The notes under the pieces: model-generated | Seen by the model: only the letters and a program-made list of their open reading frames with translations | The model's database searches: none | What the model was told of the DNA's origin: nothing | Position numbers and translations under genes: made by a program | Part shown: in pieces, positions 11,655 through 24,300 of the stretch | Position numbering within the stretch: position 1 is the first letter of the stretch | Layout of the letters: every line of letters begins with the position of its first letter | NCBI GenBank assembly: GCA_003116995.1 | Contig: BDSL01000120.1 | Location: 224,672 to 288,671 of the forward strand | Direction: 5' to 3' | From: Yamagishiella unicocca | Taxonomy: Eukaryota; Chlorophyta; Chlorophyceae; Chlamydomonadales; Volvocaceae | DNA length: 64,000 bases

Positions 11655-12060
11655 ACCATGACCCTCCCTATGGCATAAACGTGTCGGTTAGGGGTCGTTT
11701 TGGCCAACCATGGGGGTCGGTTATCGGGTGGGTCGGTCAACCTTCGGTTTTGGGTCGGTAAACGGTCGGTTGGGTTACCGAGTGTCATGGTAACCCAACC
11801 TTGTGGTTGGGTTAACGGGTACCCAACGGGTACCCCGGTAAACGAACCCTATGGTTGGGTTACAGTACCGTTTCTGGCTACCGACCCCTGTAAACGGGTA
11901 CCCAGGTTTACAAACCATGTGTTTTGGTACCCTTGCCTCAGTATCCCAAACGGGGTTTAATGCTCGTTAACGGGGGTCAAAGCTCGTTAACGGGGTATCC
12001 CAAACGGGTTTTGATGCTCGTTAACCGAAGATAGCCCACCCGATAACCGACCCCATATGG
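11655..12060. repeat. GGTCGGT / GGTAACC interleaved repeat
   Basis: Dense short repeats such as GGTCGGTTA, GGTTGGGTTA, GGTAACCCAACC and GGGTACCC, many self-complementary, so the strand could fold on itself. A related patch occurs at 13040-13200. The two patches flank the minisatellite at 12.2-12.6 kb and could be ends of one element. Confidence 0.6.
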
Positions 12061-12177
12061 AGTGGTTAACTCTGATTACCCAGCCCAACCTGGCCTGGTT
12101 GTACAGCAGCAACGACAGATTGGCATCCATTCTGGTGTATTTACAAAGTAGGACCAGCTGCACAGCTGTTAATGCTG

Positions 12178-12620
12178 GAACCCGCCGCCCGCACACGTAT
12201 GTCCACGCTGTCACCCGCCGGCCGCACACATCTGTCCATGCTGTCACCCGCCGGCCGCACACGTCTGTCCACCCTGTCACCCGCCGTCCGCACACGTCTG
12301 TCCAGGCTGTCACCCGACGCCCGTACATGTCTGTCCACCCTGTCACCCGCCGTCCGCACACGTCTGTCCACGCTGTCACCCGACGCCTGTACATGTCTGT
12401 CCACGCTGTCACCTGCCGCCCGCACACGTCTGTCCACACTGTCACCCGCCGTCCGCACACGTCTGTCCACGCTGTCACCCGACGCCTGTACATGTCTGTC
12501 CACCCTGTCACCCGCCGTCCGCACACGTCTGTCCACGCTGTCACCCGACGCCTGTACATGTCTGTCCACGCTGTCACCTGCCGCCCGCACACGTCTGTCC
12601 ACACTGTCACCCGCCACCCA
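12178..12620. repeat. 33-bp minisatellite, about 13 copies
   Basis: Unit CTGTCCACGCTGTCACCCGC followed by CGTCCGCACACGT, 33 bp, with alternating variants (CCGCCGTCCGCACACGT versus CGACGCCTGTACATGT). As 33 is divisible by three, both strands stay open over 190-250 codons, giving 11-residue repeats (TRRPHTSVHAV on +, VTAWTDVCGRR on -). The open frames are most simply explained by the repeat period and are not called as genes. Confidence 0.9.
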
Positions 12621-13039
12621 CAAAAGGGTACACCAAGGGAACACGTCCTTCCATGCTGGCTATGTTGTCCCGATCAATACCTGTCACCCTGCTATTCATC
12701 ATGCCCTATCATGGACACAGAGCATGGTTCGAAAATGTCATGGTGCATGCACAGCATAAATAAAAAAGCACACTGTCCACGGTCACTAGGGCCGCTCATT
12801 ATTTGAATAAGCCAACTATGACAGATGCCACCGACATTTTCTTCCTGGAAAAATGTTCCGAAGCTATTTAAGAAGACATGTAATTACTTCTGAAGATGGG
12901 AAACCTAGGTGCCATGGGCGACACACCGCCCTTTGCTGGTGCACAGGGAGCCGTACAGGGCCCATGCACATGCTTGTCAGTGGGGCACAGGCATATTTTG
13001 TTGATGGTTTGTTACAAATTATGATGTTTTCTTGAACGA

Positions 13040-13370
13040 TGGTGGGTTGGGCTTTCCGAGGCAGTTACTGTATCGGTTGATCGGGCTTCGGTGAACCGGG
13101 CGCCTCGTTCACGCTACCGGGTCAGTCAGCCTGTTTGGTAAACGGCCCGGTAGGTCGGTAACCTGGGGGCAACCGAGGGTAAGTATGCCATAGGGCCTAC
13201 CATGACCCTACCTACATAGGATCCAACTACGCTGGAACCCACGCACGATCCTGGAACCCACGACCTACCCTAGGAGCCCTAGGATCCAACATGGCTGGAA
13301 CCCACGATCTACCCTGGAAACTACGGCCCTAGGATCGAACGTTTAGTACCCACGCAGTACCCTACCTTTA
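13040..13370. repeat. Degenerate short-repeat block
   Basis: GGTCGGTAACC-type sequence, then repeated GATCC..CTGGAACCCACG..CTACCC units (about 13200-13345), imperfect and 25-60 bp apart. Confidence 0.5.
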
Positions 13371-15183
13371 TTTATTACGTATTTACATACAAATGCTGCG
13401 GGTCGAAGTCTTGGCTGCTATATACGTAGTCAGGTATACTACAGGTGCGCTACAGTCTTACAGCAATGTTGAGTACAGAGCCGTGACTTCGAGAATATCT
13501 TTATTATTGCGGCCCGCTAGATAGCTGGGCATCCAAGCAAGCAGTGGGCCACAACAGTTTACACAACAGGTGTCCGTTGGCCTCACTTCCAGCTGCACCG
13601 GTGATAATAATAATACTCCTGCAATAACAAAACGAACATGTAACAGCTTCTAACAAACGACATTCACCGCAGGGCGCAAGACATGCCCTACAAAACAGCT
13701 ACAAACAACTACAGCAGCCCTCCAAAATCTACAAAAGCTACAAACAACTAGAGCCCTCGAGAATCGCTATGATGGTTACTCGCTGTGTCGTGACATGCCT
13801 ACGTTCCAATCAGTGGCACACCAAATGCAGCCCAGGCAGCCCCTCAGCCAGCTGGAGAGGCAAGCACAGCACCTCAGAAAGCCGAGCAGGGAACCCCCAC
13901 ATACATGAGCGAGACCCAAGAAGTCCTGAGCATCGGGAGCCGGACAAACGCACTCCAGCAGCAGCTGACGCACGACCGTGAACAGCCCGCAGAAAGAGGA
14001 CCTTTCAAGGCAGCCGCCAACGTAACGAAACCATCTTGGAATTGCATCCATGCAGTATTACTATTACTGTGCACAGCACCCATGCATCGATCGACAGTAG
14101 CCTGCCAGGTAGGCACAGGTAGGCAGTTTACAACTCTAAACATAATAAGGCAACACCCGCCGTTCAATTAATCATCCTGATGCCATGGATGAACAATTTC
14201 AGCCACGCAACAGCTGATGACCTGACCAATCGATTTCGATGGAAGATGTAATGACATCCGCGCACCTCAGATGCATTAGGTAGCAGGAATCGGCGGTCGC
14301 ACTAGGTAGGCAACAAAGCTCGATACGTAGCTGCCAGCTAGGCTACATGAGAGTCAACGCCGATAATGATGACATTTCCATTCCATGCATGGTTGATCCG
14401 CTCCTGGCGGTGGGCAGGCGATACAGATACAATGGGGTTAGGGGGGTTCTTCCCACGGTGGTGCGGGCATACAGGGGGGAGACCCCGTCACTTTCCCACC
14501 CGCTTAACACACGCTAGGGCTACGCCCAGCGACACTATTATTATTACTAACAGATATAATGACACAGTAAACACGGCCTTTTTACGTAGCTACAGTATGC
14601 AAACTCCAAAAGATGCATATGATTCCTTAGCGCCACTCGACGACCTGATCGATGGCGGCAGACTGGTTCACATATATTTATATATATGGCTGTAGATGGA
14701 GAAAGGACCCATCGTGGCTTCGGTTGGTGCACATCGTAGACTCGGGCTCGTCGCATAGGGTACATAAATTGAGCTTTGCTTCTTTTTTTGAACTAACAAG
14801 CGTTTATCCCAGTTAGCGCTGTTACGACGCTGTTATCCATGGGTTGCTCGTTAAACGTTAAACGTGACTGGCCTTTTCACCATTTTGCCAACGAATGCTG
14901 CTTCGTAAGGACCTGTTGTTATACATCATCCGTGTGGCATGATTTGGTACCGGTAATGCCCAATACCGTAGTATGTTGCTAGCATCGATACAATTTACGT
15001 ACTATGTAGGTTCCTACGTAGATAGGATAGATCCGGCGGCATGGCCCACCGGATAGATGGGGTCACAGGACACTTATCCCGGAATGCATGACACAAGCAA
15101 GGCACGCCAATTTACTTGAGGCACGGCAGTGTCGCCGCCGCGCGCCACGGCTCACCTTGGGCAGGGTTGCATACGCCACGCCC
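13371..15183. other. 3' flank of the PAN-like gene, no gene seen
   Basis: Moderate G+C, many TACGTA and ATGCAT words as in the introns of the neighbouring gene. No splice-consistent exon was found on either strand. It presumably includes the 3' UTR of the minus-strand gene ending at 15184. Confidence 0.4.
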
Positions 15184-15341
15184 CTAACCGTATGGGGTAT
15201 TGACTTCCAAGCATGTCCTGTACAAGGGGTTGTATTCATCCCCAATATTGGGACAACCGCATTCGGGCTCCCCGCCAGCCACTGCTGATGGAGAGCAGGT
15301 GGTAGAATCATCGCCACAGTAGGTCGGAACTTCACATTTGT
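15184..15341 (-). other. Terminal exon: six-cysteine C-terminus and stop
   Basis: 158 nt, entering in phase 1 after CATCCAG. It encodes 52 residues with six Cys: KCEVPTYC, TTC, ECGCP, RTCLEVNTPYG, then TAG. This is unlike the modules and may be a small disulphide-rich cap. No GPI or membrane signal is evident. Confidence 0.8.
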
Positions 15342-18300
15342 CTGGATGGGTGGGGCAACGGGGAAGAGGAAAACATTTAGTGTTTTCGTTCGTTAGTAGT
15401 ACTTGATAAATGGAAGCAATGTCATATATATATACAAGCAATGTCGTCATACATGCAAATAGCGACTAGGCTATCGGTCGATTTACGAACCAGTAGGGGC
15501 GCCCTTGAGCCATAAACATGCGCCACGCCAGAAGTTGCCTGAATATCTGGAGGACGATATCGACACGGTACTTGCGCCCTGCCCGGTGACGGGTACCATA
15601 GCCCCATTTGCCACCACGCTGTGCGCAGCATTATTTGTTGATTGGTCGGAGACCCAGGGATGACGCAGTGGTTAATTGGTATGGCGTCCGAGTGAGGATA
15701 AATGGTTCGTGCACGCATCAAACATGAGCATTTGTATGTATGTGTAATTCGAACCGGAATGGATTCTCTCACTGTCTACCTAATCTACAGCAACAATCTA
15801 CTAAGCATCATGTCTTAACATCCTCACTACAATAGTAGTAACTGTTACAGTACTGGGTTCCAGACCAAAGGTAGGGTACAGGGTACAGGGTACGTACAAG
15901 GTAACGTATTTCGCTGACTGCCGCGCTTCTAGATGTACCCCGCGGTCGCTCGTCTACATACTCCCTTCCCCCCACAACAGTGTAGCCATCCCGGCCCCAG
16001 TGTAGCAAACCCTCCCGGCTCCCTCCCCGGTGGAGCATGCATGCGGGCATGAAGGGGCGAGATGTAGTACGGATCACAGTAGTGCAGTGACTGCCCTCTC
16101 CCGGCCCCTACTTGATGACGGCGTCGCAGGCCGCATCCGCATCGCATGCGGCTAGTGCTGTTGTCATGTTGTCGTACGATTCAAATAGATCACCCTACAT
16201 GGCATTTCATGGAAACAGAGTATGCTCAAAATGCCGCCAAAGCGAATATGTACACAATAGAACTGAAAATAACAGGATAGTTGCAGCTTAAATAACATAT
16301 GTATGTGGCTGGGACCTATATATGCACATATACATGCAGGAACATGGGAGGCGCCCAATGGTATGTGGATCGATAGCATTAGGAGAAGCTGGTGTCGGCT
16401 GTGGACTTACATTTCCGCCCACGAAATTGGACACAGTTGTATAGCCTGGCTTGTCCGGGCACACTGCGTATGGATAGGCAATTGAGCAAGTGGAGGGGTG
16501 GCTGCTGACACCCAAGGCATGCAAAGGCACAGATAGATGCAAGGCGTGCAAAGGCACAGATAGATGCGAGCGATTGCAATTATGCATATCTTCTCAGACT
16601 TTGGAATCTTATCCCTGATCTAGTGTAAATGCATGTACGTACATCGATGGTCTTGAAACATTTCCGTGCGTATTGCTGGTTACATGTTGCATGCATGCTA
16701 TGGCGGTGGCATCACTTGTCAGCAAATCATACATTCCTTCACCGCCAGCCAGCATACTGGCCTTAGGTTTTAGGTTTAGAGGTTGTAAGTTATTTTTGGA
16801 AAAGATTCCCTATATATGCGACCAGCGAGCATTATCATTTCTATTTCTTGATGTACCGCATATTTTCATGCAAAGCTTCAGTAGTATACCTCAGCATAAA
16901 CGCCGGGCATTTACATGCATTACATAGGTCACATACACTTACTGAGCTCTTCTGTTGGCCTTGGGATATAGAGGCAGACGCCGTGGAAGTAGGTTCTGGT
17001 CACTTGCGGTTCGATTAACAGTTTCGAAGTGCTGTCCATAGGCACATGGAGCAGGGGCGGGAGACCTTCAAAATAAGGGGCGTATCAACCTATCCACGCT
17101 CACACATGTATCCAACTCAATTAATATACCTGTCCATGCACGCACGCACAATTCCCTGTCAACGGGTACATGCATGCCTCACTGGCCCTTCCTGACATAC
17201 ATTCTTGGACTCAGTGCCTTATAATGACCTCTCCCCTGATTATGAGAGCCCAACTACCTGGTGACGGCCTTGCACTCGGGGATTAGGGCACAATAAAACT
17301 TTGCAATTTCGAAGAAGCCCGGATCGTCGGCACTGAACTGGAAAACCTGGGAGGCAAGAGCGTTCGAGCAATTGAGCAGGAGCAAGCAGAGGCAGGGGAG
17401 ATAGAGCGTTACTTGCTGTTACTACAACAAGGAAACATCGCAGGGGGCAGCGAAGTGGGCAGCCTATCCACTTGACCCGTATAATATCCAGCCGCAGCTA
17501 GATCTGCTCTAATAAACTGTTGTATCACGCCTGTGTGGCGCGGTGCAGAGTTACGCCTGTGTGCAGGTGGCGCGAGCGTATAGGGTGTACTAACACCCTC
17601 ATCGCCCCGCCCCCGTAATACATGCTAGGCCTAGTGCCAGCGTACTCATTATTATTATTATTACGCCTGTGTGGCGTGACGGTCACTCCTGTGTGGAGTG
17701 CAACGGGTGCTTCGGCAACCGGGCGCACTGACTGCTGTGTGTCCGTCAGTGGTGGCTTCGACTACTGCCGTGGTAGTGGACCTGTGCGGTCCCGCTGATG
17801 TTTCATCGTTTGGAGGTTCTGGCTATGACGTGGCCTCGAGGACGTCGAACTGTGTGGACGACATCGGGCGCTTGCTGTCTAATAAGATGGCCCGCTCGCT
17901 CTTACTCTAACCGGTAGTTCTCACTACCAAACCTGGACTTTTGCTGGTATACTTTATAAACATGGATGTGTGTCCCGTCGCTGGATAGTGCGCTACGCAC
18001 GCGCACCCCAGCAGACTATTCACTTAACGTATACCCGTCATCCGCGGCGGCTTAGCATGCTGCTGTAAGTAAGTTAACACGCACACACGCAAGCAAGCAT
18101 CCATCAAGCATCCATGCATGCACCCATTTACGAGCGTCCACACACGTCCATGCACCCACCTTCAATTCGGTGTCAACTAGTGGTGCCTTGAAGCCGTATT
18201 GCATATCACATGCTGCATGCATACACATGGACCAAAGGGGCGGACGGGGGCGCGTGAGGGACAAGTGCAACAACTGCAATATATGACAACTACGGTACGT

Positions 18301-21300
18301 AGGTAGGCGAAGGTGACTGGGGATGATGGCATTGAGGTCACCATTTGCTTCGTTATTAGATATAAAATTTAAATCACAGGATTGTAGCTGTGCGAGACTG
18401 CCCTATATATGGCAATCATCATCGGACGTACAGTCCTCACGAATGCAACGAGGTGCATACAACGAGGTTCATTATGCACGACAGTATGCCATGGGTTCGT
18501 TCATAACGTCTTTATCCAAGAATGCTTCCTTCCAAGCTGCCTCCGGCTGTCCTGACCTCGCAAGCCTCATAATAGCCTTGTACTAGTAACTGAAAGAGGA
18601 TATGACTGTCATCATAAAACGAGGTCTATCTATTCTTGTGACATCTAGCTGGCATGTAAGATGTCATAAATGATCTCGTGAAACGCAGTACGTAGCCTCT
18701 TGCATATGCTTACTTGTGTCGAACTTAGTGTATACACATGTGCCATGTGAGTACACGAGGGCGGAAGTGGGAGCAGTCGCCGCCTTGAGCTGCCCCTTGC
18801 TGTGGCAAGGAAAAGGCAGGGCAGGAAAAGCGTTAGTAATAGGGTGCCGCGCGCGACACAGTTCAATAGCAGATAGGCAGATCTATACTTCATCATGTCA
18901 GCACTCCGTTGATGCTCTACTAGTCACACATGCAAGGTCACACATGTTGGATAATTGAATCACACGTGTACCTTGCTAGTCAAGATTTGGGGGAATGTAT
19001 GAGAATGGAAACAAAAACATTGCAAACAATGTAACCACATTCTATTCACTTGCCTTCCATGTTGATTGGAAATTCCAGTGGGCTTGCATTACTTACTGTA
19101 CATATCCCATCGGTGGTGTCATCCGAGTAGAGTACATGGCAAAAAATAGACCCAATTGCCAATCCTTTTGCCCGCATTCTTGCTCCCACGCAACACATCA
19201 CACTCGCCTGTTAAACCTGGTGCAGGTTCTGGCCGTGGAGCACTTCCCGTAGGCGACGGATTCGTTTTTAAGTGCGCTGATAGTGTAAGCCTGTAAGCAC
19301 GCAGCAAGTGGATGGGTTAGGTCCATTTGCTTCGTTGGCAAGTACATACGGTACGTAGCACATACGTAAAGCACGGTGGGAGTTGATAGAACGCGTTGCG
19401 GTTAACCAACAGATGGATGGAGAGAGGCATCGCTTCCATGAACTACTGCTGCTAGTTCGTTGGCATGCCAGCCACATACAAGCACAACAGCTGACCAAGC
19501 AATGAATACCAACTGATTGCCGAATGCCTCCTAACAATTCAGCCCCACTGACCGTCGGATAGTCGATGTCCGCGACAGCTGTGTAACCTAAATATGTACT
19601 GCATGCTGTGGGGAACAAGCGGTGGTGAAGGGCTTAATGTATAATCGGTATAGGGGTTCAGGGTGTAATAAAACGTCAATGTTATTTGACGGCGGAGGGC
19701 TTTAGGGTGCGTGATGCCAATATTTTGTAGTTTTGTTCATTACTGGTTAGGGTTGCCTATTGACTACTATTGATGTAGTCGATGACTGCCGTGCTGGTGG
19801 CGAGGGTGTTCCACGTGATCATCGGCCCATGCAAATTAAGTTTGAAAATAAGTCCTTCACCAAGCGTTGATAATTACTCGTCAATACCAAGTAAGCACGC
19901 GTCAGGATGCTTATATCAATCCCGCCGTCACCAGTCCCCAATTATGACGACGGAGGGTCCCATACGCATGCAGTACACGACGACGGTTCCAGTACCGTAC
20001 ACATCGAGGGAATGTGCTATCTACATATGAGCGACTTGGTTGGCACAGCTCTGCTGCCAAGACATACAGAGCAGAGGTAGGGTTCCAATTCGTTCAGAAT
20101 CGGATGAAGATAGGATTCAAAAATAAATACTAGCTGATATTTACAGGAGCGAGGACAGCCCTGACGTGATGTATTAAGAAAGGAAGCGTGGCATTGTTGA
20201 ACTTGGCAAACGTGGCAACTGCGAACGTGGCATCGCCATGCGTGATCTGGAAAAATCCTTAACAAACAGTTACCGCATACTTACCGGTAGGAGTCTTCGT
20301 GTATAAGCAGATTCCATGGGAGTACGTCGTCGACGAGCCCGCCGACGTAGTTTCTCCAAGGCTGCAGCAAGCGAATGATGGGGATAAATAGATTGGGTCA
20401 CAGATCATCGGCTACGCTGCAAGGATTGCAGGTTTGATCAGGAAGCCAATGAAGCCGCCAGTGGCCCCAAACATGTCTTTTGACATCTCATCTCATTCGG
20501 CACGCAGCGGTTGCAAGGTATACATGGTTGGTGTGGCTGGGGTTACAGTATATGTATGGTTGGCGGCTGGATGTTCGTTCGATTAGATAGGTCGAAGCAG
20601 CAGCCTACTAGCTTGCCATATGTTCGCACCTACATAAGGATGCGTTGGGGTTCGGCACGACAATAACCCTTTGGTAGTTATGTATGCTATCGCACTTAGT
20701 AGGTTGACATGGAATGATGCCATCATCACAGGTAGGATCGACCCTCATCAACGGCCAAAGGAAGGCGCGCGCGTGCCTTCCGAGGCCTCCCGGGGCATTC
20801 ACGTTTCCATGTCAGTGCACTACTATGTTCGCGAATGGGTAATGATGGAACAGGAATTTACCGACGTGCATAATTAACCCAAAACATTATAAATGTTGAC
20901 TACCTGTTGAAGCCCTGGCATGTTGTAGAAGCGGAGCAAGCTGCCATGGCATCAGCCGAAGTCGTGTAAACGGATGCGTCGGTGATCTGCACTTGTCAGC
21001 CAAGCATTAGACACCATGGTTCCGTGTTGATGAAGCCACATGCGTCCTTGTAGACATTTTGATCGGTAACGCAAATAAACGCAAATAAACGACCGGTCGC
21101 TCGTACGTGCATGTGTGCGCCCCAATACAGCTGTGAAATCACCACATACGTAAGTCCTAGTGGGATTGCTGGGTATGTATGCACGTATATTAATATCCAA
21201 CAATTTCTCGATCGAGGATTTGATTGTGTACGTACAGGTGGAGCTGACAAGCAACCAAACCCTAAGCCGACAAGCAACCAAGCAACCTACCGCAGCAGTG

Positions 21301-24300
21301 AAGTCCGCATCCACCTGGTACCCAGGCATTGGTGGGCAAACTGCACCATATTTACCAATCACGAAGTCACACACGCACGCACAAGGGAGTATCAATTATC
21401 TAGCCGGAATCGACTGCAAAATAAGATTTTTATGCTAACCGTCGGCGTCTTGCCACAAGGCTGTTTGTTTGCGAAGGAACGAGTAAGAGATGACGCTGCA
21501 CGCATGCATGCCATCTGCTAGTATGTACGTATGTAAGTATGAATGAATCACACGTGCCTCGAGTGCCTAAGAAATCCTTATTACTTTGTTCAAATCCTAA
21601 CAGATGGAAACATACCTACTTACGTACGTACGTAGCATGTAGGTTTGAGCGAACGAGCACCTTGCTTGGATCGATTTCACCCCTTGCCGCCAACTAACAT
21701 TCGTTATACATGTGTACACTTGTAAACGCTCTCACTGGATGGATGGATGGATGGATGGGATAAACATTAATAACCCACCTGTAGGTATCTTTGTGTAGAA
21801 GCAGACACGCCGGATATAGGAAAGGGGGAACGCAGCTTGCTTGGTTACTCCCCCGCTGTAGACCACATCATCAGGACGCGGCGGGTGCGTGGGAGCGAGA
21901 GCGAGCGCAGTCAGCAGGCGGTTCATTCCCATCCATTACGTTCAAATGCCAAGGCACGAATTGGACGTCACCCACACCATAACTATGTCCCCATGGCACC
22001 TGGTGTATGTTCATTGCTGGAAATGTCGCCCGGTGCTGTGGGTGGAAGAATGTGTCTATCTCCCCCCAAAAAATAGCTCGCTCACGGCCCACGCAAAAGC
22101 CCAAACGAGCTAAAGTACAGGAAAAGGTCCATACATACCCGTCCTTGCATTATTATTAGCAGCATGGCTTTTCCACCGCAAATACGTATCAAGCGAGACG
22201 GACATGATAGGAGTTGAATGCGCATTTAGCAAAGTAGTAAGGCTGGCATCATTCAGGTTGAGGCGAAAAATCGTAGATCAATCTATCCTCTTGGGGACAC
22301 TGACCCACAATGAGATATTAGTAAGGAAGCTATCATTCTAAATGAAATAGTCATGTCTTCAGATTCCTTCTGAAACCCTAGGCCTGTGGCCGATGCAGCA
22401 AACCAATGACACTGCCAGCCTGAAGCCTGATATACGTAGTTTCGTACTGTAATATATATCCGGAGTATGTAGCTCTCTACCCAACATAAGTAGGGGAAAA
22501 ACATGCGTATGTTAATACATAGTAGTACAACGCGCTGTGCGTGGCTTACCTGCACTTCGAGCATGCAGTACTCCTAATCTTACCTGCTGAATCCCAAGCA
22601 GTTGATGTCAGTTTCACACGAAGACAGAGCCTGACCCGTTGTCGGGTAAGTGCCAAGCGCTGAACCTGCCTGTCGTTCATCAAGTCACGTGCGCGCGGAG
22701 ATTGGCGCGGAGAATCAGTTAGCATACATAAGTTTCTATGTAAATACATAGCTTTCCATCTAAAAGGCCAATGTAGCCCGCCCAGTCATACGCAATCATC
22801 CTGTATACATACGTATTTATATATGGCCAGACATAATCGATATCCCAAACAGTCACTCGTGCATCCATAAGGTTAGTCGGGTGTTTTAGGTAGGACAGTC
22901 ACAACAGGCGGCCTTGAGGTCGGTTATAATCAACATAAAAGCCGGGGCTAAACCCAGCTAATAAATACATATATACATGGCACAGAAAATTCTTTAAAAG
23001 AGCAGAGACACTCGCCGGGCACGCAAAACCAGGACATAAATATGGCTAGCGGGCCGCATTATGCCTAAATATGGCAAGCGGGTCGCATTATGAACAAGCT
23101 ATCTAAAGCAGCAAACAAGATAATAAGCAGCTGCTGTCCAGGTAGTGGATGCACATTACGGGCGGCAGGAGTGCGCCCGAAGAATATAACAGGCCAGTGT
23201 GTAACCATGCAGGGACGGATGGAAGATTAAAGCGTAACTAAATGTTACTGAAAGCTAACGAAGTACAGCGAGCATACGTCACCTATCTACATACCGTGAC
23301 TACATCGGTATCCGGTGCACCAGTGTAGCCAGTTATGGCAGTGCAGGCTGAATGTAGCAAGCGCACCAGAAATAGGGCGATAGGTCAGTGAGGGGAAAGC
23401 AAGCAAACATCACCTGGTGGCTACGTAGATAGGATACGACGGGAAGGGACGGGAAAGGGTACATGCATGATGAAATGTCAAAACTCAGGATGCAGGAAGC
23501 ACTGCTGACCCGTATGTTTCAAGGCAACGAATACATACGATGCCGGGCGGCGGGTAAACATACCTGGCTGAAATTTGGTGTAGAGACATACGCCGGGGGT
23601 GACGACCACGGCTTTAGTTCTTGTCTTCGTCGCCCCCAAACTATGATGAGTAAATGCAGCGAAACAAGGTAGATCGTTGCAACAGAAGTAAGTAAGGGTG
23701 GATGAAACGTATGCCATCAGGTACGTAACAAGGGTGGATGGTATGTACGTGTACGCGTACATCAGGTACGTAACAAGGATAGGTCGTCATCACGCACGCA
23801 CAGCACATACAAGCCAGGCAGTGCATACGTACGAGCGTAGCAGTGCGTGGAAGCAAGGTAAAGGTACGTAAAGAAATGATTAATGACTTCCATCTCGCCA
23901 GTACTTTCAGCGGTGGACGGGTGAGGTCGATGTATGGCGATGATATCATCCTACACGCTTTGACGTTTTTACCGTCGACGGTAGGTGTAAGCATCTTTGT
24001 CAATTGAATTCGCATGAACGAGCGAGTTCAGGTCATCATGCATCTTGCCTATCACCCGGCAGCTGGGGATAAGCCATCAATTTGCATGTTTGGTCCATCT
24101 GGTTCATTGATTGCTGCCAATGCGTGCAGATTGCGTACCTGTTGAAGCCAGCGCATGATTCATCCTGCTCACAATTTCGATATGCGAGCATGCCGGTTGT
24201 GTAGTTGCCGATGGTGGCCTCGCCTGCTGTTTCCTAATAATCGAGCAAACGATTGATGGGTTTTGGGCACATTGTTGATGGGTTCATGGTTGGGTTGTGT

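Noticed and set aside
12057..12806. A 249-codon + frame and a 207-codon - frame over the 33-bp repeat
   Set aside because: Both follow from a repeat period divisible by three; no start context, splice sites or domain support a gene.
15650..15770. tRNA-like words (GCAGTGGTTAATTGGTATGG and TTCGAACCGGAA)
   Set aside because: No acceptor stem or T-arm pairing could be drawn. At most an old SINE fragment inside the module 10 region.
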